Part shown: one piece after another, positions 43,058-53,197 of the stretch | Position numbering within the stretch: the stretch's first letter is position 1 | How the letters are laid out: every line of letters begins with the position of its first letter | Source of the DNA: Corynebacterium incognita | GTDB lineage: Bacteria; Actinomycetota; Actinomycetes; Mycobacteriales; Mycobacteriaceae | Direction of reading: 5' to 3' | Assembly: GCF_014217255.1 (NCBI RefSeq) | Contig: NZ_CP059404.1 | Coordinates: 2,108,001-2,172,000, forward strand | Length of the DNA: 64,000 bases | The notes under the pieces: generated by a model | Databases searched by the model: none | The model's input: the letters and a program-made list of their open reading frames with translations, nothing else | Told to the model about the DNA's origin: nothing | Translations under genes and position numbers: made by a program

Positions 43058-44641
43058 TTAGGCGCGGGCCGTTCCCGGGTTGTTGTCCACCTGTGCGGCG
43101 GCTTCCTCGAAGGAAGCATCGGCATCGTCGCCGACGATGCGGGCCAGCTTGGTGGCGCGATCGAACTCGGAGGTGATCTTCTCGTTCGGGGCCTTGGTCA
43201 TCCGGGAGACAACCACGGTGACCACGAGGGCGAGGAAGAAGCCTGGGACGATCTCGTAGAGGACGTCGGAAAGCGGGGACATACCCCACGCCAGGGAGAC
43301 GACGGCGCCGGTGATCATGCCGGCGATGGCTCCGGTGGCGTTGAGACGACGCCAGTACAGCGACAGCAGAACCACTGGGCCGAAGGCGGAGCCGAAGCCG
43401 GCCCACGCGAAGCCGACGAGGCCCAGGATGGAGTCGGACGGGTTGATGGCCAGTACTGCTGCGATGAGGGAGACAGCCACGATCATCGTCCGGGAGAGGT
43501 TAATCAGGGTGTCCTGGGAAGGATGCTTCTTGGCGAAGATTTTGAACAGGTCCTCGATCAGTGAGGTGGAGACCACGAGCAGCTGGGAAGACATGGTGGA
43601 CATGATGGCGGCGAGCACCGCAGTGAGCACCAAGCCTGCTGGCAGCGGGTGGAACATGACCTGAGCCAGGTCGAGGAATACGGTTTCGAAGTTTTCCTGG
43701 TCGGTGATCGAGTTGCCGGTCTCGGTGAAGAACACGGTGGAGACGAGCGCGACGAAGACTGCGCCCAGGATGGACAGGAACATCCAGGTGACGCCGTAGA
43801 AGCGTCCTGCGCGGGCGTCGGAAGGCTTGCGCAGGGCCATAAAGCGCACGATGATGTGCGGCTGGCCGAAGTAGCCCAGGCCCCAGGCTAGGTTGCCCAC
43901 GATGACGCCGACGGAGACGCCCTTGACCAGGTTGAAGTAGTCGGGGTTGTCCACAACGCCGTTGGAGCCGTAGGGGTTCTCGGAGGCGAAAGTGAAGATG
44001 TCCATTGGGTTGTCCAGCGCCAGCAGCGCCATGACGGGGACGATCATAAGGGACAGGAACATGAGGACGCCCTGGACGACATCGGTGTAGGACACCGCGA
44101 GGAAGCCGCCGATGAAGGTGTAGGCCACGGTTACCGCGGCGACGATGATCATTCCGGTGAGGTAGTCGCCGTTGAAGGTGGACTCGAAGTAGCGGCCACC
44201 GGAGACCATGCCGGAGGAGATGTAGAAAGTAAAGAAGAAGATAATAATGACTGCGGCGATGATGCGGAGCAGTCGGGACTTGTCTCCCAAGCGGTTTTCA
44301 AAGAAGGAAGGGACCGTGATGGAGTTTTCTGCAACCTCAGAGTAGGAACGCAGGCGCGGGGCGACCCACTTCCAGTTGGCCCAGGCGCCGACGAGGAGGC
44401 CGACGGCCATCCAGATCTCGGACATCCCGGACAGGAATAGGGCGCCGGGGAGGCCCATGAGTAGCCAGCCGGACATATCTGAGGCGCCGGCGGATAATGC
44501 TGCCACGAACGGGTGGAGGCCGCGGCCGCCGAGGACGTAGTCGTCGTACTCGTCGGTCTGCTTGTAACTCCAGTATCCGATGGCGAGCATTGCGAATAGA
44601 TAGATGATAATCGCAATGAGGTACCAAGTACTCTCAGCCAT
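43058..44641 (-). CDS. putP: sodium/proline symporter
   Basis: A 527-residue sodium:solute symporter (SSS family) that takes up proline with sodium. About 13 hydrophobic helices are present. The PutP pattern DYVLGGRGLHPFVAALSAGASDMSGWLLMGLPG spans about residues 33-65 and includes the sodium- and proline-binding ASDMSGW. GLGYFGQPHIIVRFMAL and SSQLLVVSTSLIEDL are further signatures. The C-terminal tail (about 30 residues) is soluble and acidic. It is monocistronic or leads into the nuclease gene through the terminator at 43005. Confidence 0.95.
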   Translation of the reverse strand: MAESTWYLIAIIIYLFAMLAIGYWSYKQTDEYDDYVLGGRGLHPFVAALSAGASDMSGWLLMGLPGALFLSGMSEIWMAVGLLVGAWANWKWVAPRLRSYSEVAENSITVPSFFENRLGDKSRLLRIIAAVIIIFFFTFYISSGMVSGGRYFESTFNGDYLTGMIIVAAVTVAYTFIGGFLAVSYTDVVQGVLMFLSLMIVPVMALLALDNPMDIFTFASENPYGSNGVVDNPDYFNLVKGVSVGVIVGNLAWGLGYFGQPHIIVRFMALRKPSDARAGRFYGVTWMFLSILGAVFVALVSTVFFTETGNSITDQENFETVFLDLAQVMFHPLPAGLVLTAVLAAIMSTMSSQLLVVSTSLIEDLFKIFAKKHPSQDTLINLSRTMIVAVSLIAAVLAINPSDSILGLVGFAWAGFGSAFGPVVLLSLYWRRLNATGAIAGMITGAVVSLAWGMSPLSDVLYEIVPGFFLALVVTVVVSRMTKAPNEKITSEFDRATKLARIVGDDADASFEEAAAQVDNNPGTARA

Positions 44642-44949
44642 TTTTCTCCTTAAACTTGATGGCGCCGCGAGTCAGGGCGGCGCGGTGCACGTGAACTAGT
44701 CAGTCAAAATCTTCTCTAGAACTGTGTGATGCCTGTGTGTAACCTCTCTGCACAGGGACCTTGATCACGGTAACGGGATATTGAATGTGACCCAAACTAT
44801 TTCACAGTGTGTTGTACGACTCAGTGGAGTCGGAAAATGTATGCATGCAGGGAACTTCGCAATAAATAACGAAACTGTAACGATCGTGAAAACTATGCAG
44901 AAAACTGCAGCCCGGCGGCGAAAATTCTCGCGGTGATAGAATATTCGGC
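44642..44949. promoter_or_regulatory. 308 bp divergent promoter region of putP and the SNF2 helicase gene
   Basis: No gene is supported here. The region is relatively A/T-rich and contains TGTGA (44786-44790) and TCACA (44802-44806) arms separated by 11 bases. That spacing is too long for the GlxR consensus, which has six. No other clear operator was seen. Confidence 0.4.
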
Positions 44950-47900
44950 ATGTCTCAATACCTGGTACACGGTCTCTGGCTGCCCGTCTCGGGCCTGAGT
45001 CTGTGGATCGAACAGGTAGAAGGCCACAAGATTATGGTTCCGTCCAATGTGCCCGCGGGGACGTTCCCGGATGTAGTCGAACAGATGCTTGCGAAGAAGA
45101 GCTTTCGCAACCGGGCTCGCGTCTCGCTGCGTACCCCGAAGGGGCGGGATGTCTCGCTCATGGTGCCCATGGCGATGTATGCGCCAGAGGAAGCCATCAG
45201 GGTTCTCGAACAGCTCACTTTCGTGACCGAGTCGCAGAGTTCGGTGTCCCCGGAACACAAGGCAACGCTGGCGCCAGATCTTCTATGGCTTGTTCATGCC
45301 TACCGGGGTTTGCGTCGCTTCGTGAAAGCCGGCCGCGTTACCATCAGGCTTTCCTATCAGGCCGGCGAGTGGTTCCCCATGTGGCAGTTGGCTTCTGGGC
45401 TGGGGGAGCGCAGTTGGCTCGCTGAAATGCTCGGGTCGGCGCCCGGCGTGCTGGTGGCGAATAACCGATCGTTGAGCGAGGACCTCGCCAATGAACTAGT
45501 TCATTGGATCGCGTTCACCCACTTGCAACCCCTGCGCACTGAGCCGCGGCCTTATCCCTGGCACGAGTTTGCCGACGCCCTGTTGACCACGCGCCCCGTG
45601 CGGCGCGGCCGGGCCCAGCTGCTGCGCGCGCTGAATGAGTGGAAAGACTCGATTACCTCGGTGGATCTGCAACTGGTTTTTATCGTGGAGGAGCCGCCCG
45701 CAGTAGATAGCGAACTCGATGACGAGACCGCCGAAGCGCAGGCGGTGTGGCCGGTGCGCGTGCGTGTGCGCTCCGGTACTGACTCGCCGATGCCGGTGCG
45801 TTTGCAGGACTTGGATGTCGCGAGCGTCGAGAAGCTCCGGGAGGCCCACCGCCGTGCGGTTGCATTGGCGCCCCAACTGGAAACCCAAGGCGGAATTGCC
45901 CCCTTGGACGCAACGGTGGAGGGGGAGTGGGACGTGTTTTTATCCACCGCGGACGTGGTGGATTTCGTCTCTACTGGCGTAGAGAAAATGAAGGCGGCGG
46001 GGTTCACGGTCATGCTGCCGCGGGCGTGGGCGCATGCGGAGACCACCGCGAAATTGGACACTCGCGAGGTGCGCGACCCGGCCGTTGCCGCAACCTCGTC
46101 GCATCTGGGTATGGACAAGCTCATGGAGTACAACTGGCGGCTGTCCGTCGGCGACACTGAGCTTTCCGACGACGAGATGGAACGCCTCGTTCAATCCAAG
46201 TCCGGCCTCATCCGCCTCCGTGGCGAGTGGGTTATGGCGGACACCTCCGCGTTGGGCAAGATCCAGGACTACATGCAGCAGCTGTCCCAGAAGGCCCGGG
46301 ATCGCAAGCGACAAGACGTCGAACGCCTCGCGGCCAAAGCGGAGCACGCGAAGCAATTAGATCTCCCCGGACGGCGGATGCTGCAGGCCGAAGCAGAGAA
46401 AGCGCGTGAAGAGTTCAACGCCCAGCACGCGGATGAGACCACCGGCGAACTCACCGTGACGGAGCTGCGGCAGCTGGCGTTGGAGTCTCTGGCTTCCGAG
46501 CCTGTGGAGTTTACGGGATCGACGTGGCACTCCAGCCTCGTGGGCGGCATGGCGACGCAGGCGCCCGATCGGGTGGAGATCCCCGATACCGTTCACGCGG
46601 AGTTGCGCGAATATCAGCGCCGTGGCGTCGATTGGCTGTATTGGATGTCACGCAACAACATTGGTGCCGTGCTCGCTGATGACATGGGCTTGGGCAAGAC
46701 CCTGCAGCTGTTGTCGTTGTTGGCAGTCGAGCATACTCGCGATGAAGCTCCGGGCCCGACGCTCGTGGTGGCACCCACCTCGGTCGTGGGTAACTGGGCA
46801 CGGGAAGCGTCAAAGTTTGTTCCCTCGCTGCGCGTGATGGTCCAGCATGGCCCCGCGCGCTTGAAGGATGCGGAGCTGGTCCACGCGGCCTCCGAGCACG
46901 ACCTGGTAATCACTTCGTACGGCACCGTCGCCCGTGACTTCAAGACGCTGGGTGCGGTGGAGTGGGACCGGGTGGTGCTTGACGAGGCGCAGGCGATCAA
47001 GAACTCCACCACCAGGGCGTCCAAGGCGGTCCGCTCGCTGCCGTCGCGTCAACGCATCGCGCTGACGGGCACGCCGGTAGAAAACCGCCTGTCCGAGATG
47101 CGCTCGATTCTGGATTTCTGTAATCCGGGTGTGCTGGGCACTGCTAATTTCTTCCGCAACCATTTCGCCAAAGCCATCGAGCGGGACAACGATGAAACGA
47201 TGGCGGAGCGCCTGCGGCTGCTCACCGCACCGTTCATCATGCGCCGATTAAAGACGGATCCGACGATCATCGACGATCTGCCGGAGAAGTCGGAGCAAAT
47301 CATTACGGTCCGGATGACCAGCGAGCAGGCCAGCTTGTACAAGGCGCTTGTCGACGACGTGCAGAAGCGCCTCGAACAATCCCAGGGCATCGCGCGCCGC
47401 GGCCTCGTGCTCTCCTCGCTGACCCGTATCAAGCAAATCTGCAACCACCCTGCGCATTATCTCGGCGACGGCTCCGCGGTGACGCTGAAGGGCCAGCACC
47501 GCTCCGGCAAGGTGGCCGAGCTCATGCGGATCATCGACGAATCAGTCGAGGCGGGGGAGAAGGTGCTCATCTTCACCCAGTACAAGGCCTTCGGCGATAT
47601 CTTGCAGCCGTACCTTTCTGAGCAGTACGGACGAGACATCCCGTTCTTGCATGGCGGCGTGACCAAGACGAAGCGCGATGCCATGGTGGAGGACTTCCAG
47701 GAATCCAGTGACGGCGCGCCGGCGATGATCCTCTCGCTGAAGGCGGGCGGTACTGGGCTCAACCTCACCGCGGCGAACGTTGTGGTGCACATGGATCGCT
47801 GGTGGAACCCCGCGGTGGAGAACCAGGCGACGGACCGCGCGTTCCGCATCGGACAGCAGCGCAACGTGCAGGTATACAAGATGATTACGGCGGGCACCCT

Positions 47901-48087
47901 GGAGGAATCCATCCAGGACATTGTGGACGGCAAGATGCACCTCGCCGGTGCAGTGGTCGGCGAGGGCGAGGGCTGGCTCACTGAGCTGGACGCGGATCAG
48001 TTGGCAGAGCTCATGAGCTACCGGGGCGCGGAACCTGGCGCCGACCGCCCCGGCGCTGGTCTCCAGTATCAGAAGGGAGAGGTATAG
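44950..48087 (+). CDS. SNF2 family DEAD/DEAH-box helicase (HepA/RapA-like)
   Basis: A 1045-residue SNF2-type ATPase. The long N-terminal part (about residues 1-540) is the bacterial SNF2-associated region of unknown role. The motor follows, with LADDMGLGKTLQ near 576, VLDEAQAIKN near 676, LTGTPVENRLSEM near 702 and motif VI DRAFRIGQQRNVQVYKM near 962. Such proteins translocate on double-stranded DNA and remodel protein-DNA complexes. It is followed three bases later by a SWIM protein gene, an association seen across actinobacteria, and then by SbcCD-like genes, which suggests DNA repair or replication-stress work. Confidence 0.93.
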   Translation: MSQYLVHGLWLPVSGLSLWIEQVEGHKIMVPSNVPAGTFPDVVEQMLAKKSFRNRARVSLRTPKGRDVSLMVPMAMYAPEEAIRVLEQLTFVTESQSSVSPEHKATLAPDLLWLVHAYRGLRRFVKAGRVTIRLSYQAGEWFPMWQLASGLGERSWLAEMLGSAPGVLVANNRSLSEDLANELVHWIAFTHLQPLRTEPRPYPWHEFADALLTTRPVRRGRAQLLRALNEWKDSITSVDLQLVFIVEEPPAVDSELDDETAEAQAVWPVRVRVRSGTDSPMPVRLQDLDVASVEKLREAHRRAVALAPQLETQGGIAPLDATVEGEWDVFLSTADVVDFVSTGVEKMKAAGFTVMLPRAWAHAETTAKLDTREVRDPAVAATSSHLGMDKLMEYNWRLSVGDTELSDDEMERLVQSKSGLIRLRGEWVMADTSALGKIQDYMQQLSQKARDRKRQDVERLAAKAEHAKQLDLPGRRMLQAEAEKAREEFNAQHADETTGELTVTELRQLALESLASEPVEFTGSTWHSSLVGGMATQAPDRVEIPDTVHAELREYQRRGVDWLYWMSRNNIGAVLADDMGLGKTLQLLSLLAVEHTRDEAPGPTLVVAPTSVVGNWAREASKFVPSLRVMVQHGPARLKDAELVHAASEHDLVITSYGTVARDFKTLGAVEWDRVVLDEAQAIKNSTTRASKAVRSLPSRQRIALTGTPVENRLSEMRSILDFCNPGVLGTANFFRNHFAKAIERDNDETMAERLRLLTAPFIMRRLKTDPTIIDDLPEKSEQIITVRMTSEQASLYKALVDDVQKRLEQSQGIARRGLVLSSLTRIKQICNHPAHYLGDGSAVTLKGQHRSGKVAELMRIIDESVEAGEKVLIFTQYKAFGDILQPYLSEQYGRDIPFLHGGVTKTKRDAMVEDFQESSDGAPAMILSLKAGGTGLNLTAANVVVHMDRWWNPAVENQATDRAFRIGQQRNVQVYKMITAGTLEESIQDIVDGKMHLAGAVVGEGEGWLTELDADQLAELMSYRGAEPGADRPGAGLQYQKGEV

Positions 48088-48090
48088 GTT

Positions 48091-49017
48091 ATGGCACCAC
48101 AAGGAGTGCGCGGTAACGGCGACGACGACAACGTCATCTACCTCAATTTCGGCCGCAAGCAGCGTGTGAACTCGGCCGCTGAGACCAGTGAACCTGAGCG
48201 GCGTTCGCCCCTCGACGCCGCGCGGGATCTGGTGCGTGAGACCGAGCGGCGTCGAGAAGCGCCGGGAACCTGGAATCCTGGTGACCTGAAACGCCATCTG
48301 GACAACCTCATCTTTGAACATGTCGAGTCCGGTCGCGCCAAGCGAGGGCTGACCTATGCACGCGCCGGGAACGTGGTGGACCTGGAATTGCGCGACGGCG
48401 CTGTGCACGGCCGGGTGGCCGGTAGTCAAAACGAGCCCTTCGCAGTGGTTATCCAACTTCCACGGCGCGACGGTGCCAAGCAAGCGGTGACCACACTTAT
48501 CGCCGATGTCCCCAATGGCATGCAGCGCGCCCGCTCTGGGGAATTTTCCCAAGAGCTGCTTGACTACATACTCGGCGAGGAACCATTTGATCTGCGCATC
48601 AGCTGCGACTGCCCGGACCCGGAGCGGCTATGCAAACACGTGATGGCGGTGGCCACGCGCTGGAGCCAACGCCTGGAATCGGACCCTGAGCAGGTGTTGG
48701 CGCTGCGCGGACTGAGCTTCGCGACGATCGATGAGTCCGCCATCGCGCATGCGAATAAGGAAGCAGAACGCAACGCTGGGCTGGATACCGACGACTCCGG
48801 CGAGAGCGATGACGAACAGGCCCGCGCGGAACGCAATGAACGCTTCTGGAACGGGCGTCAACTGCCGGACCTACCCCGCCCCAAGGTGGCGCCCGCGTTG
48901 GATGACTCCGACCCCGACTTGCTCCGCAAGGCGATGCGCGCGGTGAGCTACACCAACATCGATTTGCTGCGTGCTATCAGCGACGTCGAAGACCTGTATC
49001 ACGGTCTTACGCACTGA
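48091..49017 (+). CDS. SWIM zinc-finger protein
   Basis: A 308-residue protein with a SWIM domain at about residues 170-184 (CDCPDPERLCKH, giving the CxC...CxH zinc ligands). SWIM domains bind DNA or proteins and often travel with SNF2 helicases. The N terminus is charged, and an acidic linker (about 225-255) precedes a short C-terminal helical part. It starts three bases after the helicase stop, with GGAGAGG ahead of the ATG, so the two are co-translated partners. Precise function is unknown. Confidence 0.9.
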   Translation: MAPQGVRGNGDDDNVIYLNFGRKQRVNSAAETSEPERRSPLDAARDLVRETERRREAPGTWNPGDLKRHLDNLIFEHVESGRAKRGLTYARAGNVVDLELRDGAVHGRVAGSQNEPFAVVIQLPRRDGAKQAVTTLIADVPNGMQRARSGEFSQELLDYILGEEPFDLRISCDCPDPERLCKHVMAVATRWSQRLESDPEQVLALRGLSFATIDESAIAHANKEAERNAGLDTDDSGESDDEQARAERNERFWNGRQLPDLPRPKVAPALDDSDPDLLRKAMRAVSYTNIDLLRAISDVEDLYHGLTH

Positions 49018-49079
49018 TTTTCGATGGTCGTGAGCAACTGTCGAGCTGATGTCTGGGTCGTCTGCTAGAAACGTGAAGT

Positions 49080-50300
49080 ATGACCCACACCCACAAAACC
49101 TCGTCACAGAGCACCAGTAGAAATAGCTCACACGCTGAGTCAGTCCGTTTTATTCATTCTTCGGACTGGCAGCTCGGCATGTATCGCCACTTTCTGGCCG
49201 ATGGCGGCGGCGACAAGGCCGAAGCCCAGGCGCGCTTTTCCGCAGCGCGCCTGCGTGCCGTTGCCGCGCTGGGTGAACTGTCGGAGGAGGTGGATGCGGA
49301 GTTCATCGTCGTCGCGGGGGACGTTTTTGATTACAACTCGTTGACCCGCCAGACGGAGGGGCGCATCTGGGAAGTGCTCAAGGCATTACCGGTGCCGGTC
49401 TATCTACTGCCCGGTAACCATGATCCCTTGGTGGCGCATTCCATCTTCCACAAAACGAAGGATCTCGACGGGGTCTACTATTTCGCAGACATCGAACCGC
49501 TGGAGGTGCGCCCGGGTGTGGAACTTATCGGGGCGCCGCTGCGCGCGCGAACCGCTACTACGGATCTGGTGGCTGACGCCATCGCTGGCCTCGACCCTGA
49601 TCCGAGGATCCGGATCGTCGTGGGGCACGGTCAGGTCCAAGGCCGCTCGAGCGAGCCGAAGCCGGACCTGATTGACCTCAATAATGTGGAAGAGAATCTG
49701 CGTGCCGGCGCCATCGACTACGTGGCGCTGGGCGATACGCATAACACTGAAGAGCTGGGTTCCACGGGTGCGGTGTGGTTCTCCGGCAGCCCGGAGGTCA
49801 CCGACTTCCATGACTTGGACTCGGCGGGTGGCGGCGAACATGATTCGGGCAATGCCTTGGTCGTGGACATTACCAAGGACGGACCCGGGCAAGCGCAGGT
49901 GAGCGTGGACAAACGCGAAGTAGGGACGTGGACTTTTGATACCTTCAAAGAGAGTTTGAGCTCTTCTGAAGATGTTGACCGCTTCATCCAACGCCTTGAG
50001 GCGTATCCCCGCAAAGACTCCACTGTGGTGAAGTACGCCCTGGAGGGGGCAATCGGAATGGAAGACAACCGCCGGCTGGAAGAGGAACTGGAGCGCCTCC
50101 GGCCGGTGTTCGCGAATATTTATCCGCGGGAACGGCTCATGGATCTCATCATTGCGCCGTCTGAAGATGAGCTTGCCAATGCGGATATCAGCGGCTTCGC
50201 ACAAGCCGCTCTAGATGAATTAGTAGCCGACATGGACCATGATCCCACTGCGCGGGATGCTGCCAACCTGCTTTACCGTCTTGCTCGAAAGGAAGGCTAG
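49080..50300 (+). CDS. SbcD/YhaO-like DNA repair exonuclease
   Basis: A 406-residue calcineurin-type metallophosphoesterase of the Mre11/SbcD group. The metal-binding motifs are FIHSSDWQLG near residue 24, VAGDVFDYN near 80, LPGNHDPL near 112, VGHGQVQG near 180 and LGDTHN near 220. With its partner ATPase it would process DNA ends. The N-terminal 20 residues are a polar extension. It ends six bases before the ATPase gene, so the pair forms an operon; it is 62 bp after the SWIM gene. It is closer to the YhaO type than to E. coli SbcD. Confidence 0.9.
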   Translation: MTHTHKTSSQSTSRNSSHAESVRFIHSSDWQLGMYRHFLADGGGDKAEAQARFSAARLRAVAALGELSEEVDAEFIVVAGDVFDYNSLTRQTEGRIWEVLKALPVPVYLLPGNHDPLVAHSIFHKTKDLDGVYYFADIEPLEVRPGVELIGAPLRARTATTDLVADAIAGLDPDPRIRIVVGHGQVQGRSSEPKPDLIDLNNVEENLRAGAIDYVALGDTHNTEELGSTGAVWFSGSPEVTDFHDLDSAGGGEHDSGNALVVDITKDGPGQAQVSVDKREVGTWTFDTFKESLSSSEDVDRFIQRLEAYPRKDSTVVKYALEGAIGMEDNRRLEEELERLRPVFANIYPRERLMDLIIAPSEDELANADISGFAQAALDELVADMDHDPTARDAANLLYRLARKEG

Positions 50301-50306
50301 GCCGCC

Positions 50307-53066
50307 ATGAAGTTGCACAGCATTGAGATTGAAAACATGCGCTCCATCGAGCGCCTGCGCTTAGACGACATTCCGGACAACGGCGTGTTGGTAATCTCCG
50401 GGCCGAATGAATCCGGCAAGTCCACTATCGCAGAAGCCATCAACCTAGTCCTCAACACCAAGCACACCACGAAGCACAAAGATGTCATGGCGATGGGCAC
50501 TGTGGGCAAGGATGCGCCATTGACCGTGAGGTTGGAGGCGACCGTCGGCCCGTATCGGTTCACGGTTCTCAAGCAGTTCCTGAAGCAGCGGAAGTGTGAG
50601 CTGACCATCACTGCTCCGCAGCGCCGCGAGCTGCGCGGTGAAGAGGCACACGACGAGCTCCAACGCATTCTCGATGAATATGTGGATGCCTCGTTGCGGG
50701 AGACCCTGTTTATGCGCCAAGATGACCTCAATGATGGTATCGCCGCTGCAGGCATACCTTCCGTATCCGCTGCGCTAGGCGAGGCTGCCCGCGTCTCCAC
50801 GGCCGTTGATGATCCCCGTGACTCCGAGTCCCAGGTCGAGTTGGGACAGCATGACACCGAACTGTTCCAGGAAGTGGAACGCCGCTATTTTCAGTTTTTC
50901 AGCAAGACCGGCAAGCCCGTGAAGGAATACGCCAAGGCTCAGGACAATCTTGAGCAGGCTGAGAATGCGTTGGAGGAAGCGCGGCGCAGCGTCGCAGAAC
51001 TTGAAGGTGACGTGGAAGCACACCGCGAGCAGTCGCTGCGCCTAGAATCGGCGCGCCGGTCATTGCCAGAGGCCCAGCGGGAATATGAAGCCTATTCCGT
51101 GGAGTTGGACGCCCTCGAGGCCGTCGAGCGGAAACTTGAACTGGCTATTAACCAAGTATCTCGACAGGAGGCCCTGCGCGACAACGCGGCCGCGAAGGTT
51201 GCGGAGCGCCGACACCTGCGCGACGTGCTCGCGGAGAAGGAAGCCGCGGTGGTGGCGATAGAGGAGAAGTTCCCTGCCTTAAAGGAACGCGCCACCGTAG
51301 AAGAGAACACGATCACTGCGCTGAACAAAGAATTGGAGGAAAAGAGGGGTGCGGTGGACTCCGCCAAGGCAGCGCGGAAGGAGGCCGCGGCAGCGGTTCA
51401 CCTGGCGCAAAACCGCGACCGGGCGGCGCAGTTGCGCGATACGCTGCAAGCAATCGATGGCATCGACGCCGACATGGCCGCGGCCCAAGAAAAGCTGGCC
51501 GCGTTAGCGCCGCGGGTTAAAGACAAGGACGTTGATACGGCGGAACAGTTGCGCAACACCGCGGACCAGCTCCGGGAACGGATTAGCGCAAGTGCCGCTA
51601 AGTTGCGGGTTACTTCCACCGGGGAAGACACTCTCAACGTTGACGGTGTCGAGCACGTAGTTTCCGTTTCGGGCGACGAGTTGGTGGTGGAGCTGGGGGC
51701 TGGCACGGAGATCACCGTGGGATCGCTGCGTGCTGTTTTTGATCCCGGTCGCACGGCCCGGGAGCTAGAAAAAGACCGCGCGGAGCGCACTCGGGTCGAA
51801 GAAGAATTCGCTCAGCTCATCGAGCGCTTCGGGGTGGAAAGTCTCGCTGAACTGCGGCAGCAGAAGCGGGAGCAAGACGAACTGGAACAAGAAATCAATG
51901 GGCTCAAACGGCAGCGCGCCGCCGTGGTTTCTACTCTCCGGGGCAGCGATTCTTCCCAGGCGGATGTGGCAGCTTTGCGGGCCGAGCTAAAGGCCATTGA
52001 GGCAGCTATCGAACAGCATCAGGAAGTCGCCACGAGCAGCGGGGAAGAGTTGACACTGGATGCAGCTCGCAGGGCTCTTGATGAGGCGGAGCAGGCCGTC
52101 GACGACGCCGCTGCGGCGGTCGACGCAGTAGGGGCTCAGCTTGAACCCTGGCAGGCGAGAAAGGCGACCATCGCGCTGTCTGAGGCGAATGCACAGCGTG
52201 CTGGCGTCATCGAAGCCCGTGAGGAAGCCCGTCAGGTTTTGAACACGGCCGTGGAAAGCAACAGCGACGAGGACCTGAACACTGCAGTGGAGGAGGCCGA
52301 GGCTTCATTAGCGGCTGCCTGCCGGGAACGAGACACACAGCGGGCCGTGCTGGAAGAAAAGGACGTCGAGCAGCTGCGACGCCGTGCTACTGCTGCGGAA
52401 ACAGCCGTGGCAACGCATAAGGAGACCATTGAGAACGCCGCACTGAAGCTTGCCGGCCTCGAGGCGAGAATCTCGCATGCCGCCGGTGCCGAAGAGGAGC
52501 TTCAGCGAGCGGAGATGCGGGTAGAGCAGTTTAGCGCGGAAGCTGCCAGCCTCGAGCGACAGGCCCGCGCAGTGAAACTCCTGCGGGAAACGTTGGTGCG
52601 TCACCGCGATGCAGCGCGTGCGCGGTACGCAGCACCTTTTGTTTCTCGCCTGGCGGGGTTGGCAAGCGTGGTGTTTGGTAAGGGCGTCAACTTCGAGCTG
52701 GACGATGAGCTGAACGTAGTGTCGCGGACTAAGGACGGTCGCACCGTAGAGCTCGGGGCATTATCGGGTGGTGCGAAGGAACAGCTCCGGATGCTCACGC
52801 GCTTCGCCATTGCGGACCTGGTCGCTGATAGCAGCAGTACAGATCAGGAATCCAATAGTAGACGAATCGGAGGTAGGGAACCGGTACCGGTAATCGTTGA
52901 CGATGCGCTGGGTTCCACCGACACTGGGCGCCTTCTCGATATGGCCGCGGTGTTCAACGCCGTGGGCGCGAACAATCAAGTGGTTGTGTTCACCTGTGTC
53001 CCGGAGCGCTATTCCGGTGTGCGCGACAAAACCGAGCGCAGTATGCGGGAACTGAAGTTGGCATGA
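50307..53066 (+). CDS. SbcC/YhaN-like SMC-type ATPase without visible zinc hook
   Basis: A 919-residue coiled-coil ATPase partnering the nuclease at 49080. The Walker A GPNESGKST is at residues 32-40, the ABC signature LSGGAKEQ at about 819-826 and the Walker B VIVDD near 862. Long charged heptad regions (about 200-400 and 490-800) form the coiled coil. No CxxC zinc hook is seen at the tip. Instead residues about 415-485 look like a small beta-rich globular domain (TLNVDGVEHVVSVSG, ITVGSLRAVFDP). This fits the YhaN-like branch of SbcC relatives. AAGG precedes the ATG. Confidence 0.9.
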   Translation: MKLHSIEIENMRSIERLRLDDIPDNGVLVISGPNESGKSTIAEAINLVLNTKHTTKHKDVMAMGTVGKDAPLTVRLEATVGPYRFTVLKQFLKQRKCELTITAPQRRELRGEEAHDELQRILDEYVDASLRETLFMRQDDLNDGIAAAGIPSVSAALGEAARVSTAVDDPRDSESQVELGQHDTELFQEVERRYFQFFSKTGKPVKEYAKAQDNLEQAENALEEARRSVAELEGDVEAHREQSLRLESARRSLPEAQREYEAYSVELDALEAVERKLELAINQVSRQEALRDNAAAKVAERRHLRDVLAEKEAAVVAIEEKFPALKERATVEENTITALNKELEEKRGAVDSAKAARKEAAAAVHLAQNRDRAAQLRDTLQAIDGIDADMAAAQEKLAALAPRVKDKDVDTAEQLRNTADQLRERISASAAKLRVTSTGEDTLNVDGVEHVVSVSGDELVVELGAGTEITVGSLRAVFDPGRTARELEKDRAERTRVEEEFAQLIERFGVESLAELRQQKREQDELEQEINGLKRQRAAVVSTLRGSDSSQADVAALRAELKAIEAAIEQHQEVATSSGEELTLDAARRALDEAEQAVDDAAAAVDAVGAQLEPWQARKATIALSEANAQRAGVIEAREEARQVLNTAVESNSDEDLNTAVEEAEASLAAACRERDTQRAVLEEKDVEQLRRRATAAETAVATHKETIENAALKLAGLEARISHAAGAEEELQRAEMRVEQFSAEAASLERQARAVKLLRETLVRHRDAARARYAAPFVSRLAGLASVVFGKGVNFELDDELNVVSRTKDGRTVELGALSGGAKEQLRMLTRFAIADLVADSSSTDQESNSRRIGGREPVPVIVDDALGSTDTGRLLDMAAVFNAVGANNQVVVFTCVPERYSGVRDKTERSMRELKLA

Positions 53067-53197
53067 CAATAGTCACGATTTTTCAGAAAGGTATTGCATC
53101 CTGTGGGTTTCTTACATAATCTAAAGCGATAACTATTGAAAACGAGTGTGTTTAGTTGGGCTTGTGCCCAGGTACTAAATCAGGATAGATTGTTGAC

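Noticed and set aside
44786..44806. GlxR (cAMP-responsive) binding site ahead of putP
   Set aside because: The arms TGTGA and TCACA are 11 bases apart; the GlxR consensus needs six.
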